64,000 bases of DNA from positions 7,352,995 through 7,416,994 of the forward strand of contig NC_030680.2 in NCBI RefSeq assembly GCF_000004195.4, in the 5' to 3' direction. Positions 1 to 12,176 of the stretch are shown one piece after another. The stretch is from Xenopus tropicalis. Lineage: Eukaryota > Chordata > Amphibia > Anura > Pipidae. Position 1 is the stretch's first letter. Every line of letters begins with the position of its first letter. Both the position numbers and the translations under genes were made by a program. The notes beneath the pieces were generated by a model, which searched no databases, had not been told where the DNA came from, and saw only the letters and a list, made by a program, of their open reading frames with translations.

Positions 1-1260
1 GGAACAGCCCCCTAAGTTTGCCCATAGCCAGTACAGAGAGATACCATAAAACTATGGCACATAGGGATTCCCCTGTACTAAGCACAATTCAGCAGGAACA
101 GCCCCCTAAGTTTGCCCATAGCCTGTACAGAGAGATACCATAAAACTATGGCACATAGGGATTCCCCTGTACTAAGCACAATTCAGCAGGAACAGCCCCC
201 TAAGTTTGCTCATAGCCTGTACAGAGAGATACAATAAAACTATGGCACATAGGGATTCCCCTGTACTAAGCACAATTCAGCAGGAACAGCCCCCTAAGTT
301 TGCCCATAGCCTGTACAGAGAGATACAATAAAACTATGGCACATAGGGATTCCCCTGTACTAAGCACAATTCAGCAGGAACAGCCCCCTAAGTTTGCCCA
401 TAGCCAGTACAGAGAGATACCATAAAACTATGGCACATAGGGATTCCCCTGTACTAAGCACAATTCAGCAGGAACAGCCCCCTAAGTTTGCCCATAGCCT
501 GTACAGAGAGATACCATAAAACTATGGCACATAGGGATTCCCCTGTACTAAGCACAATTCAGCAGGAACAGCCCCCTAAGTTTGCCCATAGCCTGTACAG
601 AGAGATACCATAAAACTATGGCACATAGGGATTCCCCTGTACTAAGCACAATTCAGCAGGAACAGCCCCCTAAGTTTGCTCATCGCCTGTACAGAGAGAT
701 ACCATAAAACTATGGCACATAGGGATTCCCCTGTACTAAGCACAATTCAGCAGGAACAGCCCCCTAAGTTTGCCCATAGCCTGTACAGAGAGATACCATA
801 AAACTATGGCACATAGGGATTCCCCTGTACTAAGCACAATTCAGCAGGAACAGCCCCCTAAGTTTGCTCATCGCCTGTACAGAGAGATACCATAAAACTA
901 TGGCACATAGGGATTCCCCTGTACTAAGCACAATTCAGCAGGAACAGCCCCCTAAGTTTGCCCATAGCCTGTACAGAGAGATACCATAAAACTATGGCAC
1001 ATAGGGATTCCCCTGTACTAAGCACAATTCAGCAGGAACAGCCCCCTAAGTTTGCCCATAGCCTGTACAGAGAGATACCATAAAACTATGGCACATAGGG
1101 ATTCCCCTGTACTAAGCACAATTCAGCAGGAACAGCCCCCTAAGTTTGCCCATAGCCTGTACAGAGAGATACCATAAAACTATGGCACATAGGGATTCCC
1201 CTGTACTAAGCACAATTCAGCAGGAACAGCCCCCTAAGTTTGCCCATAGCCTGTACAGAG
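1..1260 (+). repeat. 94-bp satellite, array 1 left part (about 13.4 units)
   Basis: Head-to-tail units of exactly 94 bp (ggaacagcccc recurs at 1, 95, 189 and so on). Units differ by single bases only, such as tttgcccat/tttgctcat and cctgtac/ccagtac. Diagnostic variants recur at unit multiples: tcatcgcctg occurs twice, two units apart, which points to multi-unit duplication. The array runs off the left window edge. Each unit contains GGGATTCCCC and a short ccata/tatgg stem. 94 is not a multiple of 3, each frame meets stops, and I see no coding role. Confidence 0.97.
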
Positions 1261-1943
1261 TAGGGATGTAGCGAACCTCAAAAAAAAAGTTTGCGAACTT
1301 TGCGAACCCCATAGACTTCAATGGGAAGGCGAACTTTAAAACCTAGAAAAGCCATTTCTGCCCAGAAAACTGATTTTAAAGTTGTTTAAAGGGTGCCACG
1401 ACCTGGACAGGGGCATGCAGGAGGGGGATCAAGGGCAAAAACCTCTGAAAAATTGACACACGCCGTTTTTCGAAATGATCGGTAATTTTGCGACTTTTTC
1501 GTATTTTTCGGTGCTTTGGTAAAGTTATCGTAAGTTTTGCGACTTTTGTCGGAGCTTTCGTACCGTTATCGTAAGTTTTGCGACTTTTTCGGATCTTTCG
1601 TAACGTTATTGTAAGTTTTGCGACTTTTTCGGAGCATTCGTACCATTATCGTAAGTTTTGCGACTTTTCGGAGCTTTCGTAACGTTATCGTAAGTTTTGC
1701 GACTTTTTCGGAGCTTTCGTAACGTTATCGTAAGTTTTGCGACTTTTTCGGAGCATTCGTACCGTTATCGTAAGTTTTGCGACTTTTTCGGAGCATTCGT
1801 ACCGTTATCGTAAGTTTTGCGATTTTTTCGGTGCCGGCGAACCCAAATTGCGAACATCACGAAAAGTTCGCAAATTTGCGGACTTGCGAACACCCGATGT
1901 TCGCGCGAATTAGTTCGCCGGCGAACAGTTCGCTACATCTCTA
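1261..1943. mobile_element. non-autonomous hAT-like element inserted in the 94-bp satellite
   Basis: Terminal inverted repeats: tagggatgtagcgaac at the left, and gttcgctacatctcta at the right, whose complement is tagagatgtagcgaac (one mismatch). Exact 8-bp target duplications gtacagag flank it at 1253-1260 and 1944-1951, and the satellite unit resumes in register. An 8-bp duplication is the hAT hallmark, and this one fits the nTnnnnAn pattern reported for Ac-type hATs. There is no transposase frame in 683 bp, so it is a MITE-like derivative. The interior is rich in gcgaac/cgaa motifs and carries a 40-bp tandem repeat. Confidence 0.9.
1530..1832 (+). repeat. 40-bp tandem repeat inside the hAT element (about 7.5 copies)
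   Basis: Units of about 40 bp start with gtaagttttgcgactttttc and end with cgtaacgttatc. Copies differ by one to three bases or a 1-bp indel. The array is confined to the hAT-like element. Confidence 0.9.
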
Positions 1944-2358
1944 GTACAGAGAGATACCATAAAACTATGGCACATAGGGATTCCCCTGTACTAAGCACAA
2001 TTCAGCAGGAACAGCCCCCTAAGTTTTCCCATAGCCTGTACAGAGAGATCCCATAAAACTATGGCACATAGGGATTCCCCTGTACTAAGCACAATTCAGC
2101 AGGAACAGCCCCCTAAGTTTGCTCATAGCCTGTACAGAGAGATACCATAAAACTATGGCACATAGGGATTCCCCTGTACTAAGCGCAATTCAGCAGGAAC
2201 AGCCCCCTAAGTTTGCCCATAGCCTGTACAGAGAGATACCATAAAACTATGGCACATAGGGATTCCCCTGTACTAAGCACAATTCAGCAGGAACAGCCCC
2301 CTAAGTTTGCTCATAGCCTGTACAGAGAGATACCATAAAACTATGGCACATAGGGATT
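1944..2358 (+). repeat. 94-bp satellite, array 1 right part (about 4.4 units)
   Basis: Continuation of the left-edge array in the same orientation after the hAT insertion. It begins with the duplicated gtacagag and ends abruptly within a unit after cacatagggatt, where unique DNA starts. Confidence 0.97.
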
Positions 2359-3056
2359 AGTTGTAGGATTCTGCACCCCGGGGGCATCATTAATTACTCA
2401 CATTGTTGCTAAACAGCAAAGGGAAAATAAAAGAGCGCAAACTGACACAATCATCCTAAGATCATTTCTCTCACAGAAGGAACTTGGGAAGGTTTGGGGG
2501 GGCGGAGCGGCCGGAGAGCGAATGGGATTTCTCCAGGCAGAAGGCAGCGTGGAGCCGTATATAAGAGATTAATCACCAATCCATGGAGGAGAGATTCCGT
2601 GACAAGTTAATTGCTCAAATATGAAATCATGCAATTAATCCGATTATACATGTAAATGGGGGGTTCGTTTGCGGTGTCCTTTTAGCTAATTATTTAATGA
2701 TGGATTTCCTAATTAATTCCTAGGTTACACCCTGCTGTTCTGCCGCCGGCATTAACCTCTTCTGCTCGGCTGCTCCGGATCATCAGCGCCGGGACGGGAA
2801 CAGGTACCGTAGAAATGGATTGTGTTTGGGGAGAATATGGAACATGGGAAGCTGTGCTGGTGGGGGATGCTGGGAGTTGTAGTTCTACAACAGAGAAATC
2901 ATTGCAGGGAAGACACTGGAGAGGATAATCAGTAATATAGACCTCCCAGGAGTTAATTGATATCGAAGCCCCTCCCCTATTGGACCTGTACCCATTAGAG
3001 AGCACCCAGGACTGGCAATCACTGGATTCTGGCAAAGGCCATAGGGGCTGCTGTAA
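2359..3056. other. unique sequence, possible conserved non-coding island
   Basis: No repeat structure recognised. 2540-2720 is AT-rich with several ATTA/TAAT cores (gagattaatcacc, gcaattaatccg, gctaattatttaatg), the type of composition seen in homeodomain-bound developmental enhancers. Short open frames on the minus strand show no domain. The regulatory reading is inference. Confidence 0.3.
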
Positions 3057-3198
3057 CAGTGGGGCTTATTTATAAACACTGGGCAAATTTGCATCTGGGC
3101 AGTAACCCATAGCAACCACTGAAAGCAATCATCTGATTGGTTACCATGAGTTACTGCACAGGTGCAAATTTGCCCAGGGTTTATAAATGACCCCCACT
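3057..3198. mobile_element. palindromic MITE-like element
   Basis: The two halves are inverted copies. The left half starts agtggggcttatttataaa and holds gggcaaatttgca; the right half holds gcaaatttgcccaggg and ends tttataaatgacccccact. Inner parts also pair (cagtaacccatagcaacca against tggttaccatgagttactg). This is an abundant frog palindromic repeat type by my recollection. No clear target duplication, so the superfamily is not assigned. Confidence 0.7.
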
Positions 3199-3350
3199 AT
3201 TTATTGGGTCAGTGGGGGTTTTTGGGCCTCTGTGCATTTGGAATTCCAGGGCCTATTTCCAATCCCAGTCCCAGTGCAGGCCTGTATAAAGCTATCAAAT
3301 TAGGCAGATGCATAAGGCTGCCATCAAGTGGGTACAGGGGGTACTGCAGT
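3199..3350. other. unique sequence
   Basis: About 150 bp between the palindromic MITE and a duplicated repeat. Nothing recognised. Confidence 0.5.
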
Positions 3351-3645
3351 TGCTGGGAGTTGCTCCCATTCAGCCACAAGGGCATTAGTGAGGTTGGGCA
3401 GTGATGTTGGGGATCAGGCTCACAGTCGGGGTTCCATCCCACAGGGGGTCAGTTGGGTTGCCCAACCCTACCTGCTATAACTGCCCCTACCCTTCTGGGA
3501 AGGTTCCCACTAGATGTTGGGACAGTGTTGCTGGGAGTTGCTCCCATTCAGCCACAAGGGCATTAGTGAGGTTGGGCAGTGATGTTGGGGATCAGGCTCA
3601 CAGTCGGGGTTCCATCCCACAGGGGGTCAGTTGGGTTGGGGTCAA
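3351..3645 (+). repeat. 178-bp direct duplication of a dispersed repeat fragment
   Basis: The segment beginning tgctgggagttgctcccatt at 3351 recurs at 3529, 178 bp later, with near identity through gttccatcccacaggggg. The text (attagtgaggttgggca, atgttggggatcaggctcac) resembles a DNA-transposon-derived repeat seen in fish and amphibian genomes. The same doubled arrangement occurs at 37904. Predicted frames across it are chance. Confidence 0.8.
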
Positions 3646-3993
3646 GGCTGTATTCAGGAACTTTGGGCCATGGTCAAAGTATTTTCATACCTCTAGGCTT
3701 TTGCTTTACATTATTGTGGCCCCAAGGACCTGGAACAATGGTTTGTGTCCATATGTGTATATCTGGGGGCGATAATTACGAACAAAGAATATTTTTGGCA
3801 GCCCCCCCCCCCCCATTTGATACACAGGGGAATTGAGTATTTGGTCTACGCTGCAGAAGTCGCTCAGAGTTTCCTCCTTAAGGTGGCAGCAGCCAATCAG
3901 AAAATGATCTCAACAGGGTCCATCCAAGCTCAGTGCAATCATATCCAATGGCAGATTCTGCATTGTCAAGAGCTTATATCTGCCTGTTACATA
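3646..3993. other. unique sequence with a poly-C tract
   Basis: Unique except for a run of about 14 C at 3802-3815. Nothing else recognised. Confidence 0.5.
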
Positions 3994-4816
3994 CCCTGTA
4001 TAACTCAGCCTGCAGCCTTGTGCCTTTATATGGGCACAGAACCCCTCAGTGACTGCTAATATCCTTATCATTTACAGTAGGGGGTACATTATCCCTTATA
4101 ATACATGAGTGATACTCAGAGTTCCCTGTATAACTCAGCCTGCAGCCTTGTGCCTTTATATGGGCACAGAACCCCTCGGTGACTGCTAATATCCTTATCA
4201 TTTACAGTAGGGGGTACATTATCCCTTATAATACATGAGTGATACTCAGAGTTCCCTGTATAACTCAGCCTGCAGCCTTGTGCCTTTATATGGGCACAGA
4301 ACCCCTCAGTGACTGCTAATATCCTTATCATTTACAGTAGGGGGTACATTATCCCTTATAATACATGAGTGATACTCAGAGTTCCCTGTATAACTCAGCC
4401 TGCAGCCTTGTGCCTTTATATGGGCACAGAACCCCTCAGTGACTGCTAATATCCTTATCATTTACAGTAGGGGGTACATTATCCCTTATAATACATGAGT
4501 GATACTCAGAGTTCTCTGTATAACTCAGCCTGCAGCCTTGTGCCTTTATATGGGGGGCACAGAGCCCCTCAGTGACTGCTAATATCCTTATCATTTACAG
4601 TAGGGGGTACATTATCCCTTATAATACATGAGTGATACTCAGAGTTCCCTGTATAACTCAGCCTGCAGCCTTGTGCCTTTATATGGGCACAGAACCCCTC
4701 AGTGACTGCTAATATCCTTATCATTTACAGTAGGGGGTACATTATCCCTTATAATACATGAGTGATACTCAGAGTTCCCTGTATAACTCAGCCTGCAGCC
4801 TTGTGCCTTTATATGG
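3994..4816 (+). repeat. 130-bp satellite (about 6.3 units)
   Basis: gttccctgta recurs at 4121 and 4251, giving a 130-bp period, with only a few substitutions and one small insertion (gggggg for ggg near 4552). The array stops mid-unit after ctttatatgg. A second array of the same satellite, in the same orientation, lies at 44594-45212 with a 133-bp period. Confidence 0.96.
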
Positions 4817-5035
4817 ACAGTTGATTAGAATAGCCCACAGCGCAGTATATTTACAGGTCGGCGCAGCGCGGGAGGAAGAATAATCGCTTTATAAAGACGC
4901 CGCAACTTGGGATTTCCGTTCCCTATTGACAGGCAGCGGATAATTGAGAATATTATTCAGTGCGCCGCTCACATCAAATATTAATACATCGATGTACAGT
5001 AAATAACAACTAATATATATGATGTAGAGAGTATT
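4817..5035. other. unique sequence, CpG-containing
   Basis: Repeat-free stretch retaining CpG-rich words (ggtcggcgcagcgcggg, agtgcgccgctc) beside AT-rich text. Possible end of a conserved non-coding element, not demonstrated. Confidence 0.3.
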
Positions 5036-5327
5036 ATTCTGAGACAAGTTGCAATTGGTCTTATTTTTTTTTATCATTTGTAGTTTTTTAGTTTTCCAGT
5101 TCAGGAGCTCTCCAGTCTGGAGTTTCAGCAGTTATTTGGTTGCTAGTGTCCAAGTTACCTTAGCAACCAGGGGGACCATAACACTGAAGGCTCACAGAGC
5201 AATAGTTTCTGGCTGCCGGGGTCAGTGACCCCCATTTGAAAGTTGAAAAGAGTCAGAAGAAGAAGGGAAATCATTGAAAAACTCTAACAAATAAATATTG
5301 AAAAGTTGCTTAGAATAGGTCATTCTA

Positions 5328-5330
<3 letters not shown>
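5036..5330. mobile_element. T2-like MITE copy (Xenopus interspersed repeat)
   Basis: Inverted ends: left ttctgagacaagttgcaatt plus a T-rich tract; right attgaaaagttgcttagaa. The interior has ggttgctagtgtccaagtta, ctcacagagcaatagtttct and gtcagtgacccccatttgaa, which I recall as highly abundant in Xenopus. Diverged, no coding capacity. Confidence 0.7.
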
Positions 5331-5362
<32 letters not shown>

Positions 5363-5382
5363 TATATATATATATATATATA
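5331..5382. repeat. (TA)n microsatellite
   Basis: About 26 TA dinucleotides with one TC interruption, directly at the edge of the T2-like MITE. Confidence 0.97.
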
Positions 5383-5830
5383 AATAACCCAAGCAGTTTG
5401 TTTGCTTTATGCAACTGAATAAATAAATTTTTTTCTACCCCCCCCCCCCAAGGACATAATGGCCTCTAACGTCATGGCGTCCGGCGCAAAGGTCAGGTTC
5501 CCCGGTTCCGCGCTGCCGCTCGGCTGCATAATTCCCAATTAATCTGCCCTTTTCCCCCCCGTTTCGCTTTAATATAATTCGGTCATTTATTGATGCAGAT
5601 TTCACGGTGTATGTGCAAGTGAATATAATAAATGGCAGGAAATGTCAAGAGTGTTTACACTTTTGACTTTCCCTTTGATGATAATTGAATTAGAACTATT
5701 TACAAGTTGGTTACTGTAATTACTTCATTTATTCAACATGATTAATGCTGCATTAAATATCAGATATCATTGGGAAGGCTGAGGCTTTTATGTACGTGCA
5801 ACTCTCAGGGGCTGTATCTCATAAATACCG
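5383..5830. other. unique island, candidate conserved non-coding element
   Basis: After a C10 tract, 5460-5790 has no repeats and contains many homeodomain-type cores (cccaattaatctg, gatgataattgaattag, tgtaattacttc, catgattaatgctg) and a forkhead-like gtgtttaca. No ORF. Enhancer identity is inference. Confidence 0.35.
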
Positions 5831-8800
5831 ACCTGGGGCTGTGGGATAGCAGGTATAGTAGGGAGAGATGATGCCTATAGTAACAGTGGGGGGATAATAG
5901 CCTCTGGGAAGGGACTGGGGCTGTGGGATAGCAGGTATAGTAGGGAGAGATGGTGCCTATAGTAGCAGTGGGGGGATAATAGCCTCTGGGAAGGGACTGG
6001 GGCTGTGGGATAGCAGGTATAGTAGGGAGAGATGGTGCCTATAGTAGCAGTGGGGGGATAATAGCCTCTGGGAAGGGACTGGGGCTGTGGGATAACAGGT
6101 ATAGTAGGGAGAGATGGTGCCTATAGTAGCAGTGGGGGGATAATAGCCTCTGGGAAGGGACTGGGGCTGTGGGATAGCAGGTATAGTAGGGAGAGATGGT
6201 GCCTATAGTAGCAGTGGGATAATAGCCTCTGGGAAGGGACTGGGGCTGTGGGATAGCAGGTATAGTAGGGAGAGATGGCGCCTATAGTAGCAGTGGGGGA
6301 TAATAGCCTCTGGGAAGGGACTGGGGCTGTGGGATAGCAGGTATAGTAGGGAGAGATGGTGCCTATAGTAGCAGTGGGGGGATAATAGCCTCTGGGAAGG
6401 GACTGGGGCTGTGGGATAGCAGGTATAGTAGGGAGAGATGGTGCCTATAGTAGCAGTGGGGGGATAATAGCCTCTGGGAAGGGACTGGGGCTGTGGGATA
6501 GCAGGTATAGTAGGGAGAGATGGTGCCTATAGTAGCAGTGGGGGATAATAGCCTCTGGGAAGGGACTGGGGCTGTGGGATAGCAGGTATAGTAGGGAGAG
6601 ATGGTGCCTATAGTAGCAGTGGGGGGATAATAGCCTCTGGGAAGGGACTGGGGCTGTGGGATAGCAGGTATAGTAGGGAGAGATGGTGCCTATAGTAGCA
6701 GTGGGGGGGATAATAGCCTCTGGGAAGGGACTGGGGCTGTGGGATAGCAGGTATAGTAGGGAGAGATGGTGCCTATAGTAGCAGTGGGGGGATAATAGCC
6801 TCTGGGAAGGGACTGGGGCTGTGGGATAGCAGGTATAGTAGGGAGAGATGATGCCTATAGTAGCAGTGGGGGGATAATAGCCTCTGGGAAGGGACTGGGG
6901 CTGTGGGATAGCAGGTATAGTAGGGAGGGATGGTGCCTATAGTAGCAGTGGGGGGATAATAGCCTCTGGGAAGGGACTGGGGCTGTGGGATAGCAGGTAT
7001 AGTAGGGAGAGATGATGCCTATAGTAGCAGTGGGGGGATAATAGCCTCTGGGAAGGGACTGGGGCTGTGGGATAGCAGGTATAGTAAGGGAGAGATGGTG
7101 CCTATAGTAGCAGTGGGGGGATAATAGCCCTCTGGGAAGGGACTGGGGCTGTGGGATAGCAGGTATAGTAGGGAGAGATGATGCCTATAGTAGCAGTGGG
7201 GGGATAATAGCCCTCTGGGAAGGGACTGGGGCTGTGGGACAGCAGGTATAGTAGGGAGAGATGGTGCCTATAGTAGCAGTGGGGGGATAATAGCCTCTGG
7301 GAAGGGACTGGGGCTGTGGGATAGCAGGTATAGTAGGGAGAGATGATGGCCTATAGTAGCAGTGGGGGATAATAGCCTCTGGGAAGGGACTGGGGCTGTG
7401 GGATAGCAGGTATAGTAGGGAGAGATGGTGGCCTATAGTAGCAGTGGGGGATAAATAGCCTCTGGGAAGGGACTGGGGCTGTGGGATAGCAGGTATAGTA
7501 GGGAGAGATGGTGGCCTATAGTAGCAGTGGGGGGATAATAGCCTCTGGGAAGGGACTGGGGCTGTGGGATAGCAGGTATAGTAGGGAGAGATGATGCCTA
7601 AGTAGCAGTGGGGGATAATAGCCTCTGGGAAGGGACTGGGGCTGTGGGATAGCAGGTATAGTAGGGAGAGATGATGCCTATAGTAGCAGTGGGGGGATAA
7701 TAGCCTCTGGAAGGGACTGGGGCTGTGGATAGCAGGTATAGTAGGGAGAGATGGTGCCTATAGTAGCAGTGGGGGGATAATAGCCTCTGGGAAGGGACTG
7801 GGGCTGTGGGATAGCAGGTATAGTAGGGAGAGATGATGCCTATAGTAGCAGTGGGGGATAATAGCCTCTGGGAAGGGACTGGGGCTGTGGATAGCAGGTA
7901 TAGTAGGGAGAGATGGTGCCTATAGTAGCAGTGGGGGATAATAGCCTCTGGGAAGGGACTGGGGCTGTGGGATAGCAGGTATAGTAGGGAGAGATGGTGC
8001 CTATAGTAGCAGTGGGGGGATAATAGCCTCTGGGAAGGGACTGGGGCTGTGGGATAGCAGGTATAGTAGGGAGAGATGGTGGCCTATAGTAGCAGTGGGG
8101 GGATAATAGCCTCTAGGAAGGGACTGGGGCTGTGGGATAGCAGTTATAGTAGGGAGAGATGGTGCCTATAGTAGCAGTGGGGGGATAATAGCCTCTGGGA
8201 AGGGACTGGGGCTGTGGGATAGCGGGTATAGTAGGGAGAGATGGTGCCTATAGTAGCAGTGGGGAGATAATAGCCTCTGGGAAGGGACTGGGGCTGTGGG
8301 ATAGCGGGTATAGTAGGGAGAGATGGTGCCTATAGTAGCAGTGGGGGGATAATAGCCTCTGGGAAGGGACTGGGGCTGTGGGATAGCAAGTATAGTAGGG
8401 AGAGATGGTGCCTATAGTAGCAGTGGGGGGATAATAGCCTCTGGGAAGGGACTTGGGGCTGTGGGATAGCGGGTATAGTAGGGAGAGATGGTGCCTATAG
8501 TAGCAGTGGGGGATAATAGCCTCTGGAAGGGACTGGGGCTGTGGATAGCAGGTATAGTAGGGAGAGATGGTGCCTATAGTAGCAGTGGGGGGATAAATAG
8601 CCTCTGGGAAAGGGACTGGGGCTGTGGGATAGCAGGTATAGTAGGGAAGAGATGGTGCCTATAGTAGCAGTGGGGGGATAATAGCCTCTGGGAAGGGACT
8701 GGGGCTGTGGGATAGCAGGTATAGTAGGGAGAGAATGGTGCGCTTATAGTAGCAGTGGGGGGATAATAGCCTCCTGGGAAGGGACTGGGGCTGTGGGATA

Positions 8801-10710
8801 GCAGGTATAGTAGGGAGAGATGGTGCCTATAGTAGCAGTGGGGGGATAATAGCCTCTGGGAAGGGACTGGGGCTGTGGATAGCAGGTATAGTAAGGGAGA
8901 GATGGTGCCTATAGTAGCAGGGGGGGATAATAGCCTCTGGGAAGGGACTGGGGCTGTGGGATAGCAGGTATAGTAGGGAAGATGGTGCCTATAGTAGCAG
9001 TGGGGGGATAATAGCCTCTGGGAAGGACTGGGGGCTGTGGATAGCGGGTATAGTTGGGAGAAGATGGTGCCTATAGTAGCAGTGGGGGGATAATAGGCCT
9101 CTGGGAAGGGACTGGGGCTGTGGGATAGCAGGTTATAGTAGGGAGAGATGGTGCCTATAGTAGCAGTGGGGGGATAATAGCCTCTGGGAAGGGACTGGGG
9201 CTGTGGGATAGCAGGTATAGTTGGGAGAGATGGTGCCTATAGTAGCAGTGGGGGGGATAATAGGCCTCTGGGAAGGGACTGGGGCTGTGGGATAGCAGGT
9301 ATACGTAGGGAGAGATGGTGGCCTATAGTAGCAGTGGGGGGGATAATAGCCTCTGGGAAGGGACTGGGGCCTGTGGGATAGCAGGTATAGTAGGGAGAGA
9401 GGCTGCCTATAGTAGCAGTGGGGATAATAGCCTCTGGGAAGGGACTGGGGCTGTGGGATAGCAGGTATAGTAGGGAGAGATGGTGGCCTATAGTAGCAGT
9501 GGGGGGATAATAGCCTCTGGGAAGGGACTGGGGCTGTGGGATAGGCAGGTATAGTAGGGGAGAGATGGTGCCTATAGTAGCAGTGGGGGATAATAGCCTC
9601 TGGGAAGGGACTGGGGCTGTGGGATAGCAGGTATAGTAGGGGAGATGGTGCCTATAGTAGCAGTGGGGGATAATAGCCTCTGGGAAGGGACTGGGGCTGT
9701 GGATAGCAGGTATAGTAGGGAGAGATGGTGGCCTATAGCAGTGGGGGGGAATAATAGCCTCTGGGAAGGGAACTGGGGCTGTGGGATAGCAGGTATAGTA
9801 GGGAGAGCCTGCTGGGGGATAAAGGGAGCAGGTATAGTAGGGAGAGATGGTGCCTATAGTAGCAGTGGGGGGATAATAGCCTCTGGGAAGGGACTGGGGC
9901 TGGGGATAGCAGGTATAGTAGGGGAGATGGTGCTATAGTAGCAGTGGGGGGATAATAGCCTCTGGAAGGGTGGGGCTGGGTGGTAGGCAGTGGGGGGATA
10001 ATAGCCTCTGGGAAGGGACTGGGGCTGTGGGATAGCAGGTATAGTAGGGAGAGATGGTGCCTATAGTAGCAGTGGGGGGATAATAGCCTCTGGGAAGGGA
10101 CTGGGGCTGTGGATAGCAGGTATAGTAGGGAGAGATGTGCCTATAGTAGCATGGGGATCATTAGTGGGAAAGGGACTGGGCTGTGGGATAAGCAAGGGTA
10201 TAGTAGGGAGAGATGAATGCCTATAGTAGCAGTGGGGGGATAATAGCTCTGGGAAGGGACTGGGGCTGTGGGATAGCAGGTATAGTAGGGAGAGATGGGC
10301 CTATAGTAGCAGTGGGGGGATAATAGCCTCTGGGAAGGGACTGGGGCTGTGGGGATAGCAGGTCTAGTAGGGAGAGATGGTGCCTATAGTAGCAGTGGGG
10401 GGATAATAGCCATCTGGAGGGACTGGGGCTGTGGGATAGCAGGTATAGTAGGGAGAAGATGGTGCCTATAGTAGCAGTGGGGGATAATAGCCTCTGGAAG
10501 GGACTGGGGCTGTGGGATAGCAGGTATAGTTAGAGGAGAGATGGTGCCTATAGTAGCAGTGGGGGGATAATAGCCTCTGGGGAAGGGACTGGGGCTGTGG
10601 GATAGCAGGTATAGTAGGGAGAGATGGTGCCTATAGTAGGCCAGTGGGGGGATAATAGCTCTAGGAAGGGACTGGGGCTGTGGGATAGCAGTATAGTAGG
10701 GAGAGATGGT
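5831..10710 (+). repeat. 82-bp minisatellite, about 60 copies
   Basis: Period 82 bp (gggactgggg at 5911, then 5993). The unit reads ggactggggctgtgggatag, caggtatagtagggagag, atggtgcctatagtagcag, then a G5-6 run and ataatagcctctgggaag. Copies to about 7070 are nearly identical. Further right, single-base indels in G/A runs become dense, and around 9740-10200 units are truncated or scrambled. Frames spanning it are artefacts. Starts at 5831 and ends after gagagatggt. Confidence 0.97.
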
Positions 10711-11827
10711 TCCAGGACAGCCCAGCATGGTGGACCCAACAGGGCTTAATGGAAGAGCGGGCAGAGTTTGGGTGGATTGGGAGAGCAACTAGGCCTGACT
10801 GGGTGTGGTCATCCAATTTGACCCTCATTTGATCAAATGTCAGGAGGTATGGCCTATATTAAGTAAGGCTACGAACTGGACCTAGATGATAGGATCTGCA
10901 CAACTGGGCCACAATCAGGCTGACAGGATTGTCCTTCCAGGGTTTCAGTCCCATAGGGGCCCGGTGCAGACTGCTTGAGAGAAGACCACATGACTTCTCC
11001 AATTGTTCTGACCTTCCTTGTCATTATCTAACTGAGCCACCATTAAGGTCCTCATTAGGGAGGCTCTTGTTTTATCCTATTCAGGGGCCAATAGCCTCCC
11101 GCCACTCCTTGGGTTATTCCAGAAATTTCAGATGAAGCAGAAGCTGGGGACGAGGTTCCACCACCCCCAAATACACCTGTTCATACCTTCCTTCCCCCCC
11201 CTGAGTTTCTCTCCTTAGTGGGGTGGTTTTGCCCTCTATCCGCACGTTCTCTGCTCATTTCACACTGGATTAGAAATTGTCACAAATCTTTATTTGCTGA
11301 ATAAACAGACCTCAGAGGATTAGCAGTCATCCCGTTTTCCTAAAGCTCAGTGGGAAAGTTGCCCGGTCCATGCACTAACGTTGATTCCCTTAAACTACTC
11401 TACATGTAATTACTGCTGTGCTGGGACCGGTGGGACAGGTAAGTCATCTTGGAGGTTGCCTGGGACATAAGAAGTTTTATTTGACTTACCCAGACATGTA
11501 GATGACTTGCAGAGGAAGGATTTACCTTGTTCAGTACAAAGAGTTTAGCTGGCCATGCAGAGAGGTCACCTAATGAGCCTCTGGGTTAATCTCATGGAGG
11601 CAAAAGCACAAAACAGTTTGTAGGGTGTGAAGGAGCTAACCAGCCCTACTGTGGGAATGTGTAATCTATACCCTGAGGAAGGTTCTGTTGCTTTGAAGTC
11701 CACTCTCTGGTTGAAGGTAGCTGGAAAGCCGGGTGCAGGAAGCCTCAGTGGGGTTAGAACTGGAGAAAGGCCTCAGGGCTGGAGAAGATAACAAACATCT
11801 AAGCTAAAGGTCCTTCAGACCAATTCA
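10711..11827. other. unique sequence
   Basis: About 1.1 kb without tandem structure or recognised transposon. The longest open frames are under 70 codons. Nothing with domain character seen. Confidence 0.5.
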
Positions 11828-12115
11828 GCAGCATATCTGCCTGTGTATGGGCACCCTCAATGGGTCTAACTGACCGATATATGGGCTAAAACTGGGCAGA
11901 TCTCGATCAGGTAGGCTTAATTTTCTTTTGGATTGGGGACCACATTGGCTCGTTGATGCGGTCCTCACTCTGGCGGCATCTATGCCCGCCATTTTAATTC
12001 AATTGTTTGGCCCTAAGCCCGAACAATCGAATTATTCAGATATTATCCACCTCAGGTGGGTGTGTTGGGAGAAGACCTTGCCAAACGAGTAGATCACAAT
12101 GTGTATTGCCACCTT
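11828..12115. mobile_element. fragment of the 'ccatacacgggcc' palindromic DNA element
   Basis: Contains ctgtgtatgggcacc, accgatatatgggc, cagatctcgatcaggtaggc, ttggctcgttgatgcggtcc, and ends with gtgtattgccaccttta. These are diagnostic words of a dispersed Xenopus family also present here at 18013, 19919, 20835 and 55482. The left terminus is missing. Confidence 0.7.
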
Positions 12116-12176
12116 TATTCAGGGATAAGGGACCATGTGAATGAGATATAGATAGTGGCAATTAGCTGCCGGTATA

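Noticed and set aside
1..2358. CRISPR-like regular repeats
   Set aside because: The 94-bp units are directly adjacent without spacers and the DNA is vertebrate. This is a satellite.
2709..3115. Minus-strand frames of 76-108 codons as exons
   Set aside because: No domain, no splice structure, and part overlaps the palindromic MITE.
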